A stretch of DNA of 64,000 nucleotides from an uncultured Clostridia bacterium (GCA_948472945.1 CAOKVX010000010.1:20752-84751), one strand, 5' to 3'. Shown: positions 41,484 through 52,254, counted from the stretch's first letter. Program-made: numbers and translations. The notes: a model not told the origin generated them from the letters alone.

Positions 41484-41515
41484 GCCATGACACACATGTG
41501 CGATGGCTCTTTTAC
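41484..41515. terminator. Terminator-like hairpin
   Basis: aaaagccatgacacacatgtgcgatggctctttt. Confidence 0.5.
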
Positions 41516-41686
41516 AGCTTAATATATTATATGACACGTGGGCGGCAAATGTTAATATTCACTCCTTTTATCTAATATTGCCCCTTTATATCAGTGTAAT
41601 TGTTCCGCTATTATTGCTTTCTTACATATGTTCTTGGCATAATATATCCACAATACAATAAGCAGAACAGGTATAATCTTTAGCAG

Positions 41687-41740
41687 ATGGCTGTACACAG
41701 CCTAATATGCTGATAATTGCACCGATAGGACGAGCTTGCA
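41687..41740. repeat. Palindromic dispersed element, copy 2
   Basis: AGATGGCTGTACACAGCCTAATATGCTGATAATTGCACCGATAGGACGAGCTT, similar to reverse strand of 19745-19905 element. Confidence 0.5.
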
Positions 41741-41809
41741 GAACATAAGTTCTTGTTTGTCCGCAAAAAATTCCCAGCATTCTCTTAAATGCCGGGACTG
41801 ACCGCCGCA

Positions 41810-42907
41810 CTAATCATCGCAGTATTTTTTCACGATAATTTCAAACTCTTTCCTTACCTCGGTAAAGGCATTCAATAATTTTGACGAAAACACACCGCTT
41901 TGACCGTTTAAAATCATCTGATAAGCTTTATCAGTCTTATAAGCCGCCTTATAGACGCGTTTAGATGTGAGAGCGTCGTATACGTCGACTATGGAGACAA
42001 TCTGAGCCGCGATGCTAATCTCATCGCCTTTCAAACCATCTGGATAACCGTTTCCGTCGTATTTTTCGTGATGATGTCTCGCTATGTCGTAAGCATAATC
42101 ACAGAATTCTTCACTTTCCAAATGTATCTGCCTCTCAATAATTTCCGCACCTCTCGTCGTATGGGATTTTATGACCTCATACTCGTCATCAGTTAATTTT
42201 CCGGCTTTCAAAATAATGTTATCAGGAATTACTATTTTGCCGATATCATGCAGCGAAGAAGCCCATCCTATTAATTCTATTTTTTCTAGCGTAAGTTCGT
42301 ATTCCGGATACAGATTCATAACACTGTTTCCCAGACTTAGAGAAAACTCGCGAATTCTTTTTACGTGCTGTTCGGACTCAAGATTTCTGAACTCAACGAT
42401 GTTGCTAAGCGAATCAATTAGAACTTTATTCATATTCTTCTGCTTTTCCGCCAGCTGTTTTAACATTTTATTCTGCTGCATTAACTTATTATTCTGGGTT
42501 TTAACCATAACTTCAAGCTTTAATTTATACCTAAACACCTCAACCACATTGTCAACAAGCTGTTTTACGGTATCAGGCGAAAAGGGTTTTTTTATATAGC
42601 TAACGATACCATTTTCATAACCCTTTTTTTCAAATTCCGATGTCCTGTCGCTTGTAAGCATAATAAACGGTATTTGATTGCAAATCTTTTTTGTGTTAAG
42701 CCGCTGCAGAACCTGAAAATTATTTTTAGCCGGTATCATTAAGTTTACTAATATAACGGCGATGGAAGACATATTTTTCTTTAATATATCAACCCCTTCT
42801 TTTTCATTTAAGGCTTCCAATATTTTATATCTGCCCTTAAATATTTCAACAAGCTTTGCCCTGGTGTCATCTTCATTTTCGAGAATTAAAATTTTATCAC
42901 GTATCAT
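41810..42907 (-). CDS. Response regulator with HD-GYP domain
   Basis: Receiver ILENEDDTRAKLVEIF...; HDIGKI, HHEKYDGNGYPDGLKG HD-GYP motifs. Confidence 0.94.
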   Translation of the reverse strand: MIRDKILILENEDDTRAKLVEIFKGRYKILEALNEKEGVDILKKNMSSIAVILVNLMIPAKNNFQVLQRLNTKKICNQIPFIMLTSDRTSEFEKKGYENGIVSYIKKPFSPDTVKQLVDNVVEVFRYKLKLEVMVKTQNNKLMQQNKMLKQLAEKQKNMNKVLIDSLSNIVEFRNLESEQHVKRIREFSLSLGNSVMNLYPEYELTLEKIELIGWASSLHDIGKIVIPDNIILKAGKLTDDEYEVIKSHTTRGAEIIERQIHLESEEFCDYAYDIARHHHEKYDGNGYPDGLKGDEISIAAQIVSIVDVYDALTSKRVYKAAYKTDKAYQMILNGQSGVFSSKLLNAFTEVRKEFEIIVKKYCDD

Positions 42908-42932
42908 TTTCCGCCATATCTCCCCTTCAAAT

Positions 42933-44999
42933 TTATAGTTTTACCATCACGACGCTTTTATTTCTGAGCTTGAAAATAATTCTGTTTACCTGTGACGGCA
43001 GCATATATTTTATCGTATTAATCTCAATAACGCTTCCCTCGAACGCATTTCCCCTGACTATAACCGCTTTCATATCCTGTTCGGTTATATTTGCCAGCTT
43101 CGAAACCTCAGCGTCAAGGCTTGCCAGCTCATGGTCCTTTGCAACAATTGCGGCATTGAGCTTTTTAATCAGATTCTCAGCCTCCCCCTTATCAGGCGGA
43201 AGAGACTGTAAAATTTTATTCCACTGTTCTTCGAGCATTAATAATTCGTCTAATATCTGCTCCCTTTTCTGTGCAAACCTCTTCTGTTCCTTGACATAGA
43301 GCTTATTCTTACCAATTTCCAAATATGTTTTTATGTGGGATTTATTTCCTAAATTATATGTATCAACACCCTTTACGGCGCAAGCCGTGCCTCCAAGAAG
43401 CATTCCCTTGCTGCCGGATACGATAACTTTGCCAAGTGTATTAATATTGCTGTTCATAATATAGTTTGCCTTAATATCCCCGCGGGCTTCAATGTTGGCC
43501 GCCTCAAAAAAGCTTCCCGAAACCTCGCCGTCGGCCTCAATAAAGCATTCGTTCTTGGAACAGCTTCCCTTTTTAATCATAACATTGCCGCCGGCGATAA
43601 GCTTTCCGGCCTCGACGTTCTGTTCAATGATTATATCCCCTGTTGCAGAAATATATCCTCCAGAGTATACGCTACCGATAACATACACGGATCCGTCCAC
43701 TTCAAGCTTCCCTGTTACAGCCGTTACATCCTCACGCACAATTATCATATTTGAAATTATCATTTTACCGTTCACATATTCAAATTTTCCATTAAGCTTT
43801 GAAATATATGTCACACCGTCAGGCTCTATAGTAAAGCCCTTTCCTTTTAAGAGCTTCTTTTCAACTCCCTTGCCGGCCTGCAATACTTCGCCAAAAACAT
43901 TTTTGCCGTCAACACCTTTCTCTGCAGGATGATATACGGCAAGTTTCTGGCCTTCTTCCACCATCTCAAAAGCCTCTATATTAACGTAGTCAACGCCTCC
44001 GTCAGGGAGCGGCGCCGGAATTCGCGGTAAATCAAGCCTTACAAAAAATTCATACCATCCGTTTTTGCCTGTTTTAGCCGGAATTCCCTCAGCAATAAGA
44101 ATTTTTTCGTTCATCCTTCTTTTTTTAACCATATCGGTAATTGCTTCACGTTTTATTCCATAAATGATTCCTCTTTTTTTAAGCGCGCTGTATATATCAT
44201 CCTCCGTGACTATATTCCCGGGAACAAATTGTATAAACGCAAATACTTTAACTCCGTTGTCCTCAACAAAAATACTAAATTCTTTCTTGGCAAAAATATC
44301 TAAATTCAGACCAAGCTTATCAGCCGAGGTATGCACAGTAGTTTTTTCCTTTAAAAGATTTTTCCGCTTTTCTTTCATATCCGAACCGGAAAAAATCAGC
44401 TTGGCATAAGACGTGACATCAAGCCCCGCCTCAAGACCAAGACGAATCTCTTTCATCTGCCAGTGACTGAACAGAGGGTTTGTATAAAAAGAAACTTTAA
44501 GTTTTTTTTCGAGTCCCAGACGGATTTCCCTCATCTGCATCCAGTTGTATTTTGAATCTGCATAGATTGATACGTTCAATCCCTCGTACAAACCTGTTCT
44601 TATTTCAAATAACTGCTGAGCATACATATCGTCAGTCAGCCACGTATCAATAGGCAGTTCATCTTCCAAGGCAATCCTTATCTGTTCCAGCTCATCATCC
44701 ACAAATCCCCTGTCAAGGTAACTTGTCAAATCCTTTGACGAATATATAGAAAGCCTTATCTGCTTCATAGTCTCATAGCTGTATGAAGGGTCGGCATATA
44801 TCGAAACATCCACCTTGTCCTTTATTCCTACTCGAATCTGCTCCATCTGAAGCCAGTTAAATTCCGGATTGGAATATAACGAAACATCCAGTCCTTCTTC
44901 CTTTCCCAGAAGAATCTCCTGATGCTGTTCTCTCATATATTCTGAATCTTCCATCATAGTAAATCCAGTGTCCTGAGGCGGAGTTCCATCCTTATGCAT
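42933..44999 (-). CDS. FapA/DUF342 family protein with N-terminal short repeats
   Basis: C-terminal DUF342 beta-helix (VEEGQKLAVYHPAEKGVDGKNVFGE, GSVYSGGYISATGDIIIEQNVEAG, IEARGDIKANYIMNSNI); N-terminal about 24-aa repeats. Confidence 0.85.
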   Translation of the reverse strand: MHKDGTPPQDTGFTMMEDSEYMREQHQEILLGKEEGLDVSLYSNPEFNWLQMEQIRVGIKDKVDVSIYADPSYSYETMKQIRLSIYSSKDLTSYLDRGFVDDELEQIRIALEDELPIDTWLTDDMYAQQLFEIRTGLYEGLNVSIYADSKYNWMQMREIRLGLEKKLKVSFYTNPLFSHWQMKEIRLGLEAGLDVTSYAKLIFSGSDMKEKRKNLLKEKTTVHTSADKLGLNLDIFAKKEFSIFVEDNGVKVFAFIQFVPGNIVTEDDIYSALKKRGIIYGIKREAITDMVKKRRMNEKILIAEGIPAKTGKNGWYEFFVRLDLPRIPAPLPDGGVDYVNIEAFEMVEEGQKLAVYHPAEKGVDGKNVFGEVLQAGKGVEKKLLKGKGFTIEPDGVTYISKLNGKFEYVNGKMIISNMIIVREDVTAVTGKLEVDGSVYVIGSVYSGGYISATGDIIIEQNVEAGKLIAGGNVMIKKGSCSKNECFIEADGEVSGSFFEAANIEARGDIKANYIMNSNINTLGKVIVSGSKGMLLGGTACAVKGVDTYNLGNKSHIKTYLEIGKNKLYVKEQKRFAQKREQILDELLMLEEQWNKILQSLPPDKGEAENLIKKLNAAIVAKDHELASLDAEVSKLANITEQDMKAVIVRGNAFEGSVIEINTIKYMLPSQVNRIIFKLRNKSVVMVKL

Positions 45000-45296
45000 T
45001 GTTATCCCATCCTTTCACAGCACATATGCTTCAAATCATTATACTATGACTTTATTGAAAAGTCTACAATTTTTAGAATTTTATTTTACAAACGCAATAC
45101 AAATTCAAAATAAATACATAAGATTTTTTTAATATTTATAATCACCTGTTTATATACAACCACATTTAATATGAACTGCATGATACATTATCATCATAGC
45201 TTGGCATGCTGCATACTTTGACAATATCTTAGCACTCTCCCGCCATACTGTGATGTATATTGAATTATATACAAAATATTATGTGCATAAATGTGT

Positions 45297-45338
45297 CAAA
45301 AGGGCCTAAACACAGTATGTGTATTGACCCTTTTGTAA
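45297..45338 (-). terminator. Terminator of degV gene
   Basis: caaaagggcctaaacacagtatgtgtattgacccttttg. Confidence 0.6.
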
Positions 45339-45396
45339 TTAAATTCCATATATGAAATTATAATATAAAAATATCTAAGATAACTTTTTCTTAATG

Positions 45397-46284
45397 TCAA
45401 ATCTCAAGTGAATCAACCGTAACTGCAAGTGCAAGAGAACCCGGCCCGATATGGCACGATACGCTAAGTGAAAGGTTGTCTACATATATATCAACCCCCG
45501 GAAACGCTTCCTCAACCTCCTTTTTAAATTCGTCGGCAGGTTTCCTGTCATAACTGTAGGCTATCTGTAAATGATATCTGCCGTTTTCAAATTCTTCCTT
45601 GAAGCGGCTGCCCATATAATCTTTTATCGATTCAATCATTATCCGCTTAGATTGTTTCATTGACCGCGCCTTTGCAAATGCGTCTAACTTTTCCCCATAT
45701 ATTTTGAGAACCGGCTTAATTCCGAGAATTGTTGCAAGAGCCGCTCCGGCGGGAGTGACCCTTCCTCCCTTTTTAAGATATTTTAGGTCGTTAACCATTA
45801 TAAATATAAGCGAATCCATTTTGGTATTTTCAAGGAAATCCTTTATCTCCTGTGCACTCTTCCCTGAATCCGCAAGCTTTTTTGCCTCAAGAACGGATTG
45901 TCTCTGGGTTACGGAAATCCTTTGGTTATTTACAACCTGAACCTTTCCGTCATAGTCATCCGACAGAAGCATCGCGGTTTCACATGACCCGCTTAATCCA
46001 CTCGACATCGGAATATGAACAATAGAGTCATATCCCTCCTCACCGAGAATCCTGTCCCACAAAGCGAGAACATCTCCCGCAGACGGCTGGCTTGTCGAAA
46101 CTTCCGCATCAGAAACAAGCTTTTCGTAAAACTGCTGCTGATTAAGGGTTATATCTTCAAAAAACTCCTCACCATTTATAAGAAACGGCATCGGCAGTAC
46201 ATACACTCCGATATCCTTTGCCTGCTGCTGGGTTATTCCGCTGTTACTGTCAGTTACAATCGCTACACGAGCCATTTTTTTCAT
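45397..46284 (-). CDS. DegV family fatty-acid-binding protein
   Basis: VAIVTDSNSGITQQQAKDIGVYVLPMPFLINGEEFFED, STSQPS, MSSGLSGSC. Confidence 0.95.
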   Translation of the reverse strand: MKKMARVAIVTDSNSGITQQQAKDIGVYVLPMPFLINGEEFFEDITLNQQQFYEKLVSDAEVSTSQPSAGDVLALWDRILGEEGYDSIVHIPMSSGLSGSCETAMLLSDDYDGKVQVVNNQRISVTQRQSVLEAKKLADSGKSAQEIKDFLENTKMDSLIFIMVNDLKYLKKGGRVTPAGAALATILGIKPVLKIYGEKLDAFAKARSMKQSKRIMIESIKDYMGSRFKEEFENGRYHLQIAYSYDRKPADEFKKEVEEAFPGVDIYVDNLSLSVSCHIGPGSLALAVTVDSLEI

Positions 46285-46767
46285 CCTCCATATATTTTTA
46301 TGGTTTCACTATTACCGGCATACTGAGTCTAATACCACACTAAAAAGCTGCGTGGCATGCCCCGGATTCTTTTTTAGATATAATCATATCACTTTTTTTA
46401 CTCCTTGCCAATGTATTCTTAATATCCACAACATACGGTTTTTATATTCTTCCAACATAGTATTAAACACCGTATTGCGCAGGAACAATTAACAACTGTC
46501 ATTTATTTTTTGTTAAATTTGTCTATAATTTTATCGATTTTGTTGCTTTATTTGTTCAATTCGTGTAAAATATATGTAGCAAAATAACAAATCCAGACTT
46601 CATGTATTACTGCGTGCTGCTAACTATGTACATGTAAATATCAGGATTCAGGCATGAGACGCATTACCTTTTGACGCTTGTATCAATAGATAACTAATAA
46701 TTTGACAGGTATATTTGTGGAGAACGTACAGTTTGGATAAAAAACAAATGTTTCTAAGGAGGACATT

Positions 46768-47241
46768 ATGCTTGAGCAAAGTTATTACGAAAAGGTAGAT
46801 GAGATTATTGCTGTCTATGGTGCCAAAAGTTCATCATTGATTCCGATAATACAGGATATTCAGGCTGAATATAATTACCTTACGCCTGAACTGTTAACTT
46901 ACGTTGCGGATAAAATTGGCATAACCGAGGCTAAAGCCTACAGTGTTGCCACATTCTACGAGAATTTTTCCTTTGAACCAAAAGGAAAATATGTCATCAG
47001 GGTATGTGACGGAACAGCATGCCATGTCAGGAAATCCATACCTATTCTTGAACGTCTGTACAGCGATTTGGGGTTATCAAAAAACAAAATCACTACCGAC
47101 GATATGATGTTTACCATTGAGACGGTATCATGTCTTGGTGCGTGCAGCCTTGCACCTGCCCTGACCGTCAATGGGAAAGTGTATCCGTCAATGACCCCGG
47201 ACGCCGCTTCGGAACTTATACGGGAACTGAAAGGAGAATAG
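46768..47241 (+). CDS. hydC: NuoE-like [2Fe-2S] subunit of [FeFe]-hydrogenase complex
   Basis: Thioredoxin-like 2Fe-2S motif CDGTACHVRKS...SCLGACSLAPA; AAGGAGG RBS. Confidence 0.9.
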   Translation: MLEQSYYEKVDEIIAVYGAKSSSLIPIIQDIQAEYNYLTPELLTYVADKIGITEAKAYSVATFYENFSFEPKGKYVIRVCDGTACHVRKSIPILERLYSDLGLSKNKITTDDMMFTIETVSCLGACSLAPALTVNGKVYPSMTPDAASELIRELKGE

Positions 47242-47244
47242 AGC

Positions 47245-49131
47245 ATGCAGAAGTTAGATAATAAAGAAATTCTTGACAAGATGCGAAACCGCGCCGAGGA
47301 GGATATTGAGAACAGCAAGTGCCGTATTCTTATCTGTTCCGGTACCGGATGCCTTGCGAGCGGCTCCGCAGATATATATAAGAAAATGTGCGAGCTCGTA
47401 GCCGAAAACCCTGATATAGATATTGAGTTCGGCGCCGAAATAGCACACGGAAACGGACCAATCGGCGTAAGAAAAAGCGGCTGTCCGGGCTTTTGTGAGA
47501 TGGGCCCGCTTATGCGCATCGAGCCACTCGGAATCCTATACACTAAGGTATCGCTTGACGACTGCGAGGAAATATTTGAGAGAACAATCAAAAAAGGTGA
47601 TATAATCCACCATCTTATATACAAACAGGATGGAATTGAGTTTCAGAAACAAAAGGACATCCCTTTTTATAAAAAACAGACACGTCTCGTACTTGAGAAC
47701 TGCGGCCACATCGACCCTGAAATAATTGAGGAGTCAATTGCACAGGGCGGATATAAAGCCCTTGAAAAAGCGCTGTTTTCGATGACGCCTGACGAGGTAA
47801 TACAGACCATACTTGACTCCAATCTCCGCGGACGCGGCGGCGGAGGGTTCCAGACAGGCTACAAGTGGAGCCAGGTGGCAAAGCAGCCTGAAAAAATCAG
47901 ATACGTAGTATGTAACGGAGACGAGGGAGACCCGGGTGCATTCATGGACCAGAGCATTATGGAGGGCGACCCTCACAGGATGATTGAGGGTATGATGATT
48001 GCAGCATACGCTGTGGGCGCCCGCGAAGGCTACATATATGTGCGTGCCGAGTACCCTCTCGCCACAAGCCGTCTGAAACTTGCAATCAAACAGGCTGAGG
48101 AATACGGCCTGCTAGGCGATAACATACTAGGAACAGACTTCTCATTCAGGCTTCACATCAACCGCGGAGCCGGAGCATTTGTATGCGGCGAGGGCAGCGC
48201 GCTCACGGCGTCCATCGAGGGAAACCGCGGTATGCCTCGTGTAAAACCGCCGCGTACCGTCGAGCACGGCCTGTTTGACAAACCGACCGTCCTCAACAAC
48301 GTAGAAACATATGCAAACGTACCTATGATTATCAACAGGGGTTCCGCGTGGTTTAAGGGAATCGGTCCTGAAAACAGCCCGGGAACAAAGGCTTTCGCAC
48401 TCACCGGAAGCGTTAAGCACACCGGCCTTATCGAGGTTCCTATGGGAACAACCCTGCGCGAGGTAATATTCGACATCGGAGGCGGAATTAAGAACAACTC
48501 TGAATTTAAGGCTGTTCAGATTGGAGGCCCTTCCGGAGGATGCCTTATAACACCTCATCTTGACATAAGCCTCGACTTTGACTCTCTCAAGAAGATGGGC
48601 GCAATGATAGGCTCCGGCGGACTTGTAGTTATGGATTCAAACACATGTATGGTGGAAGTTGCACGTTTCTTCATGAACTTTACGCAGAAAGAGAGCTGCG
48701 GAAAATGCGTTCCGTGCCGCGAGGGTACAAAGAGAATGCTTGAAATACTTGAGCGCATTGTCGCAGGAAACGGTAAGCTTGAAGACCTCGATACCCTAGA
48801 GGAGCTTGCTCGGACAATAACTGAAACCGCCCTCTGTGGACTTGGAAAGAGCGCCGCTCAGCCGGTAATGAGCACGCTCAGGGTATTCCGCGACGAGTAT
48901 GTACAGCACGTTGTAGACAAAAAATGCGCTTCGCACAACTGTACCGCGCTCAGGCGCTTTATAATCAGCCCTGAGAGATGTAAGGGATGTGCAAAATGTG
49001 CAAGAAGCTGTCCTGTCAACGCAATCAGCGGCAAGATCAAAGAACCTTTTGTCATCGACAACGAGCGCTGCATAAAATGCGGCGCCTGCGAGAGCAACTG
49101 TGCATTTAATGCAATTTATATAGAATCATAG
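47245..49131 (+). CDS. hydB: NuoF-like NADH/FMN-binding subunit of electron-bifurcating hydrogenase
   Basis: GRGGGGFQTGYKWS, NGDEGDPGAFMD, ESCGKCVPCREGTKR, C-terminal 2x[4Fe-4S] CKGCAKCARSCPVNAI / CIKCGACESNCAFNAI. Confidence 0.95.
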   Translation: MQKLDNKEILDKMRNRAEEDIENSKCRILICSGTGCLASGSADIYKKMCELVAENPDIDIEFGAEIAHGNGPIGVRKSGCPGFCEMGPLMRIEPLGILYTKVSLDDCEEIFERTIKKGDIIHHLIYKQDGIEFQKQKDIPFYKKQTRLVLENCGHIDPEIIEESIAQGGYKALEKALFSMTPDEVIQTILDSNLRGRGGGGFQTGYKWSQVAKQPEKIRYVVCNGDEGDPGAFMDQSIMEGDPHRMIEGMMIAAYAVGAREGYIYVRAEYPLATSRLKLAIKQAEEYGLLGDNILGTDFSFRLHINRGAGAFVCGEGSALTASIEGNRGMPRVKPPRTVEHGLFDKPTVLNNVETYANVPMIINRGSAWFKGIGPENSPGTKAFALTGSVKHTGLIEVPMGTTLREVIFDIGGGIKNNSEFKAVQIGGPSGGCLITPHLDISLDFDSLKKMGAMIGSGGLVVMDSNTCMVEVARFFMNFTQKESCGKCVPCREGTKRMLEILERIVAGNGKLEDLDTLEELARTITETALCGLGKSAAQPVMSTLRVFRDEYVQHVVDKKCASHNCTALRRFIISPERCKGCAKCARSCPVNAISGKIKEPFVIDNERCIKCGACESNCAFNAIYIES

Positions 49132-49143
49132 GAGGAACGGATA

Positions 49144-50826
49144 ATGAAATATATTACAATAAATAATCGTAAAGTGCCATTTACTGACGAGAAAAATATT
49201 CTTACAATCATCAGAAAAGCAGGCATAGACCTCCCTACATTCTGCTACCACTCAGAGCTCTCAACCTTTGGCGCCTGCAGAATGTGTATAGTCGAGGACA
49301 ACAGAGGCCGCATATTTGCCACCTGCTCGGAGACCCCGCGCGACGGAATGGTAATATATACGAACACACCCAGAATCCAGCATCACCGTAAGATGATTCT
49401 TGAGCTGCTTCTATCTTCGCACTGCAGGGACTGCACAACATGTTCGGAAAGCGGAAGCTGCAAACTGCAGCAGTTCGCACAGCAGATGGGCATAGACACG
49501 ATAAGATTCAACAATACAAAGGAACAATTACCGATAGACAACACTTCTCAGTGTATAACATACGACCCAAACAAATGTATCCTCTGCGGAAACTGCGTAC
49601 GTACATGCGAAGAAATCCAGGGCGTTGGAATTCTCAATTTCGCTTTCCGCGGATCGGACGCAAGGATATCTCCTGCCTTTGGAAAAAAGCTCAACGAGAC
49701 AAACTGTGTCGGATGCGGACAGTGCCGCGTTGCATGCCCTACAGGCGCAATAACGATTAAGCAGGACGTCAATCCCGTATGGGAGGCAATAGCCGACCCT
49801 GACACACGTGTAATCGTACAAATTGCACCGGCAGTAAGGGTTGCAGTCGGCGATAAATTCGGTATTCCAAAAGGCGAAAATTCGCTCGGCAAGCTTGTAG
49901 CAGCGCTTCACCGGCTCGGATTTGACGAGGTATACGACACAAACTTTGGAGCTGACATAACCGTTATGGAGGAATCGAAAGAGCTTGTTGAGAGACTTGA
50001 ATCCGGCGATAATCTCCCGCTGTTCACATCATGCTGCCCTGCATGGGTGAAATTCTGCGAGACAAAATATCCGGAATATATGGGCAATATATCCACGTGC
50101 CGCTCGCCTCAGCAGATGTTCGGCGCACTTCTTAAAGAGGAGGCGCGCCTTGACGAGTCCGACAACCGAAAGACAGTTGTCGTCTCCATCATGCCTTGTA
50201 CGGCTAAAAAGGCTGAAATATCACGTCCTGAGCACTACACAGACGGCGAAAAAAACGTCGACTACGTACTCACCACAACCGAGGTAATCCGCATGATTAA
50301 ATCATCCGGAATTGACCTTGCAAACATTCCTGAGGAATCGCTTGACATGCCGTTCGGAATTGCGTCTGGCGGAGGCGCGATATTCGGCGTTACCGGAGGC
50401 GTTACCGAGGCTGTTTTAAGGAGGCTTGTCGACAGCAGCAGGGTTGAGGATTTGGAGAACATCAGCTTTATGGGAATACGCGGACTTGAGGGCGTGAAAG
50501 AGGCTACAGTCACCCTTGGCGAACGCGAAGTCAAAATTGCTGTCGTTAACGGACTCAAAAATGTTGACGAACTTTTAAGCAAAATGAAATCCGGTGAAGT
50601 ATACTACGACTTCGTCGAAGTTATGGCCTGCAGACGCGGATGTATCACAGGAGGCGGACAGCCTGTTCCAATCGGAGACCGCACTAAATCAGCCCGTTTT
50701 GAGGGTATTTACAACATAGACAAACAGTCGCCTATTAAACTTTCAAACGACAACCCTATCGTTAAGACTATATACGACGGTATATTAAAAGGCAAAGAGC
50801 ATAAACTTCTTCATAATGATATTTAA
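49144..50826 (+). CDS. hydA: [FeFe]-hydrogenase catalytic subunit
   Basis: H-cluster motifs TSCCPAWVKFCE, MPCTAKKAE, MACRRGCITGGGQP; N-terminal 2Fe-2S and 4Fe-4S motifs. Confidence 0.96.
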   Translation: MKYITINNRKVPFTDEKNILTIIRKAGIDLPTFCYHSELSTFGACRMCIVEDNRGRIFATCSETPRDGMVIYTNTPRIQHHRKMILELLLSSHCRDCTTCSESGSCKLQQFAQQMGIDTIRFNNTKEQLPIDNTSQCITYDPNKCILCGNCVRTCEEIQGVGILNFAFRGSDARISPAFGKKLNETNCVGCGQCRVACPTGAITIKQDVNPVWEAIADPDTRVIVQIAPAVRVAVGDKFGIPKGENSLGKLVAALHRLGFDEVYDTNFGADITVMEESKELVERLESGDNLPLFTSCCPAWVKFCETKYPEYMGNISTCRSPQQMFGALLKEEARLDESDNRKTVVVSIMPCTAKKAEISRPEHYTDGEKNVDYVLTTTEVIRMIKSSGIDLANIPEESLDMPFGIASGGGAIFGVTGGVTEAVLRRLVDSSRVEDLENISFMGIRGLEGVKEATVTLGEREVKIAVVNGLKNVDELLSKMKSGEVYYDFVEVMACRRGCITGGGQPVPIGDRTKSARFEGIYNIDKQSPIKLSNDNPIVKTIYDGILKGKEHKLLHNDI

Positions 50827-50868
50827 AATGTTATTTTTCACGCAGCAATACTAATATACGCCGCTAAA

Positions 50869-50930
50869 CAGTGATTCCATAATATGTGATGTATTTCGCA
50901 TCTCTTAATATTATGGAATCACTATTTTTG
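50869..50930 (+). terminator. Terminator of hyd operon
   Basis: cagtgattccataatatg...aatattatggaatcactattttt. Confidence 0.7.
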
Positions 50931-51005
50931 TAATCAACCTATTAACAAAATTATCCATAACAAATAGCTAAATTATTATCTTATCAAATAGCTACAACGT
51001 CACTG

Positions 51006-52247
51006 TCATACATAATCATTAATAAAAACACCTTTTTTTACACACATTTCAGGCAAGCCGGCAACACTCTTATATCCAAATATATGTGAAGCCAGTTCTC
51101 CTATTCCAACAGTTATTATTTTCTTTTTTTCTCTGTATTCACAAATTGCACTTTTTGAAACTGTATTTTTTGAAATTATATCAGAAAACATATTTCCTGA
51201 ATTTGTCCTTTCTAAACTGCACGTATCGCCGAACCTCCACAAAAATGTCCCGTTATTTTCATCTATCACCGAATCAATAACATGTAAAATTATTTCTCCT
51301 TCTTTAACTGTGCGCATTAGCTGAATCATTTTACTAATATTAAGTATTCTAACCATAATATAGGGGGTCATTTTATTTTTGGGCTCATATTCTTTATTCT
51401 TAACAGGGTCTTTCTTTGTGGCATGCAGTGTATAATGCTCTATATCACAACATAATATACCAGTTATCTCAATACGGCTTGCCTTATCCGGAACACCTAT
51501 AACGTCTTCATCATATATCTCCTCTACCGTCTCATCGTCAAAACCTATACGGTAACCGGAAATTTTATCTGCCCTGCCATTCAATCTGCCATTTGTTTTA
51601 TCATCCATTTTCCCATCCGGCGTTTCATATACGGTATATATGTCTATTCTGCCACCCTCCGCCTCCATTAGGGAAAACATATTTTCAAAATACTTTTCGT
51701 CCTTTGTAAGATATACACCGAATGATTTACCGACTTGTTTTGCCGCAAATGCAGACAGACAGACGATATCCGAGCGGCACGCCCTTCTTTTTAAAAATTT
51801 TTTTTCCAAACATACGCTTTCTGTTTTATCCGTTTTGCAAACTTTGTCCATGACGGTTCCAAAACCGTACTTTTCATATATTGCAGCGTTACTTGCAGGC
51901 GACGGAATAAGATACGTAAAATAATCACTTGTTCCATGCAGATACAAGTGATTAACGGCTTCTCTCATTATACGGGACATTACGCCTTTATTACGCCATT
52001 CAAGCCCGGTTGCAACGCCGTAAATATATTGGCAGCATATTTCTATCCCACAGACACAAACTTTTTTCGGTATAAGGCAAAGCATACCTACAAGAAAACC
52101 ATTCATCTTACATGTGAACACACTGCTTTCAGGCAGAACATTATTAATAAAATAATTTACATAAGCTTCGCTGTCCTCAAACACTTCCCTGTACAGTGGA
52201 ATTATATTCTTTTTTTCTAAATCCTCCAACAAGCTTACTTTCATCAT
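51006..52247 (-). CDS. GNAT family N-acetyltransferase (Eis-like, long form)
   Basis: IYGVATGLEWRNKGVMSRIMREAVNHL acetyl-CoA loop; SCP2-like C-terminus; start MMKVSLLEDL at 52247. Confidence 0.8.
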   Translation of the reverse strand: MMKVSLLEDLEKKNIIPLYREVFEDSEAYVNYFINNVLPESSVFTCKMNGFLVGMLCLIPKKVCVCGIEICCQYIYGVATGLEWRNKGVMSRIMREAVNHLYLHGTSDYFTYLIPSPASNAAIYEKYGFGTVMDKVCKTDKTESVCLEKKFLKRRACRSDIVCLSAFAAKQVGKSFGVYLTKDEKYFENMFSLMEAEGGRIDIYTVYETPDGKMDDKTNGRLNGRADKISGYRIGFDDETVEEIYDEDVIGVPDKASRIEITGILCCDIEHYTLHATKKDPVKNKEYEPKNKMTPYIMVRILNISKMIQLMRTVKEGEIILHVIDSVIDENNGTFLWRFGDTCSLERTNSGNMFSDIISKNTVSKSAICEYREKKKIITVGIGELASHIFGYKSVAGLPEMCVKKGVFINDYV

Positions 52248-52254
52248 CGGAACA

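Noticed and set aside
46483-46530. Possible Rex (NADH-sensing) sites upstream of the hyd operon (ACAATTAACAAC, TTGTTAAATTTG)
   Set aside because: Only separated half-sites, not the TTGTTAANNNNTTAACAA palindrome; A/T-rich background makes chance matches likely.
47254-50582. Long minus-strand ORFs within the hydrogenase operon (46956-47624, 47734-47976, 48142-48558, 49528-49911)
   Set aside because: Antisense shadows of GC-richer hyd genes that carry clear cofactor motifs on the plus strand.
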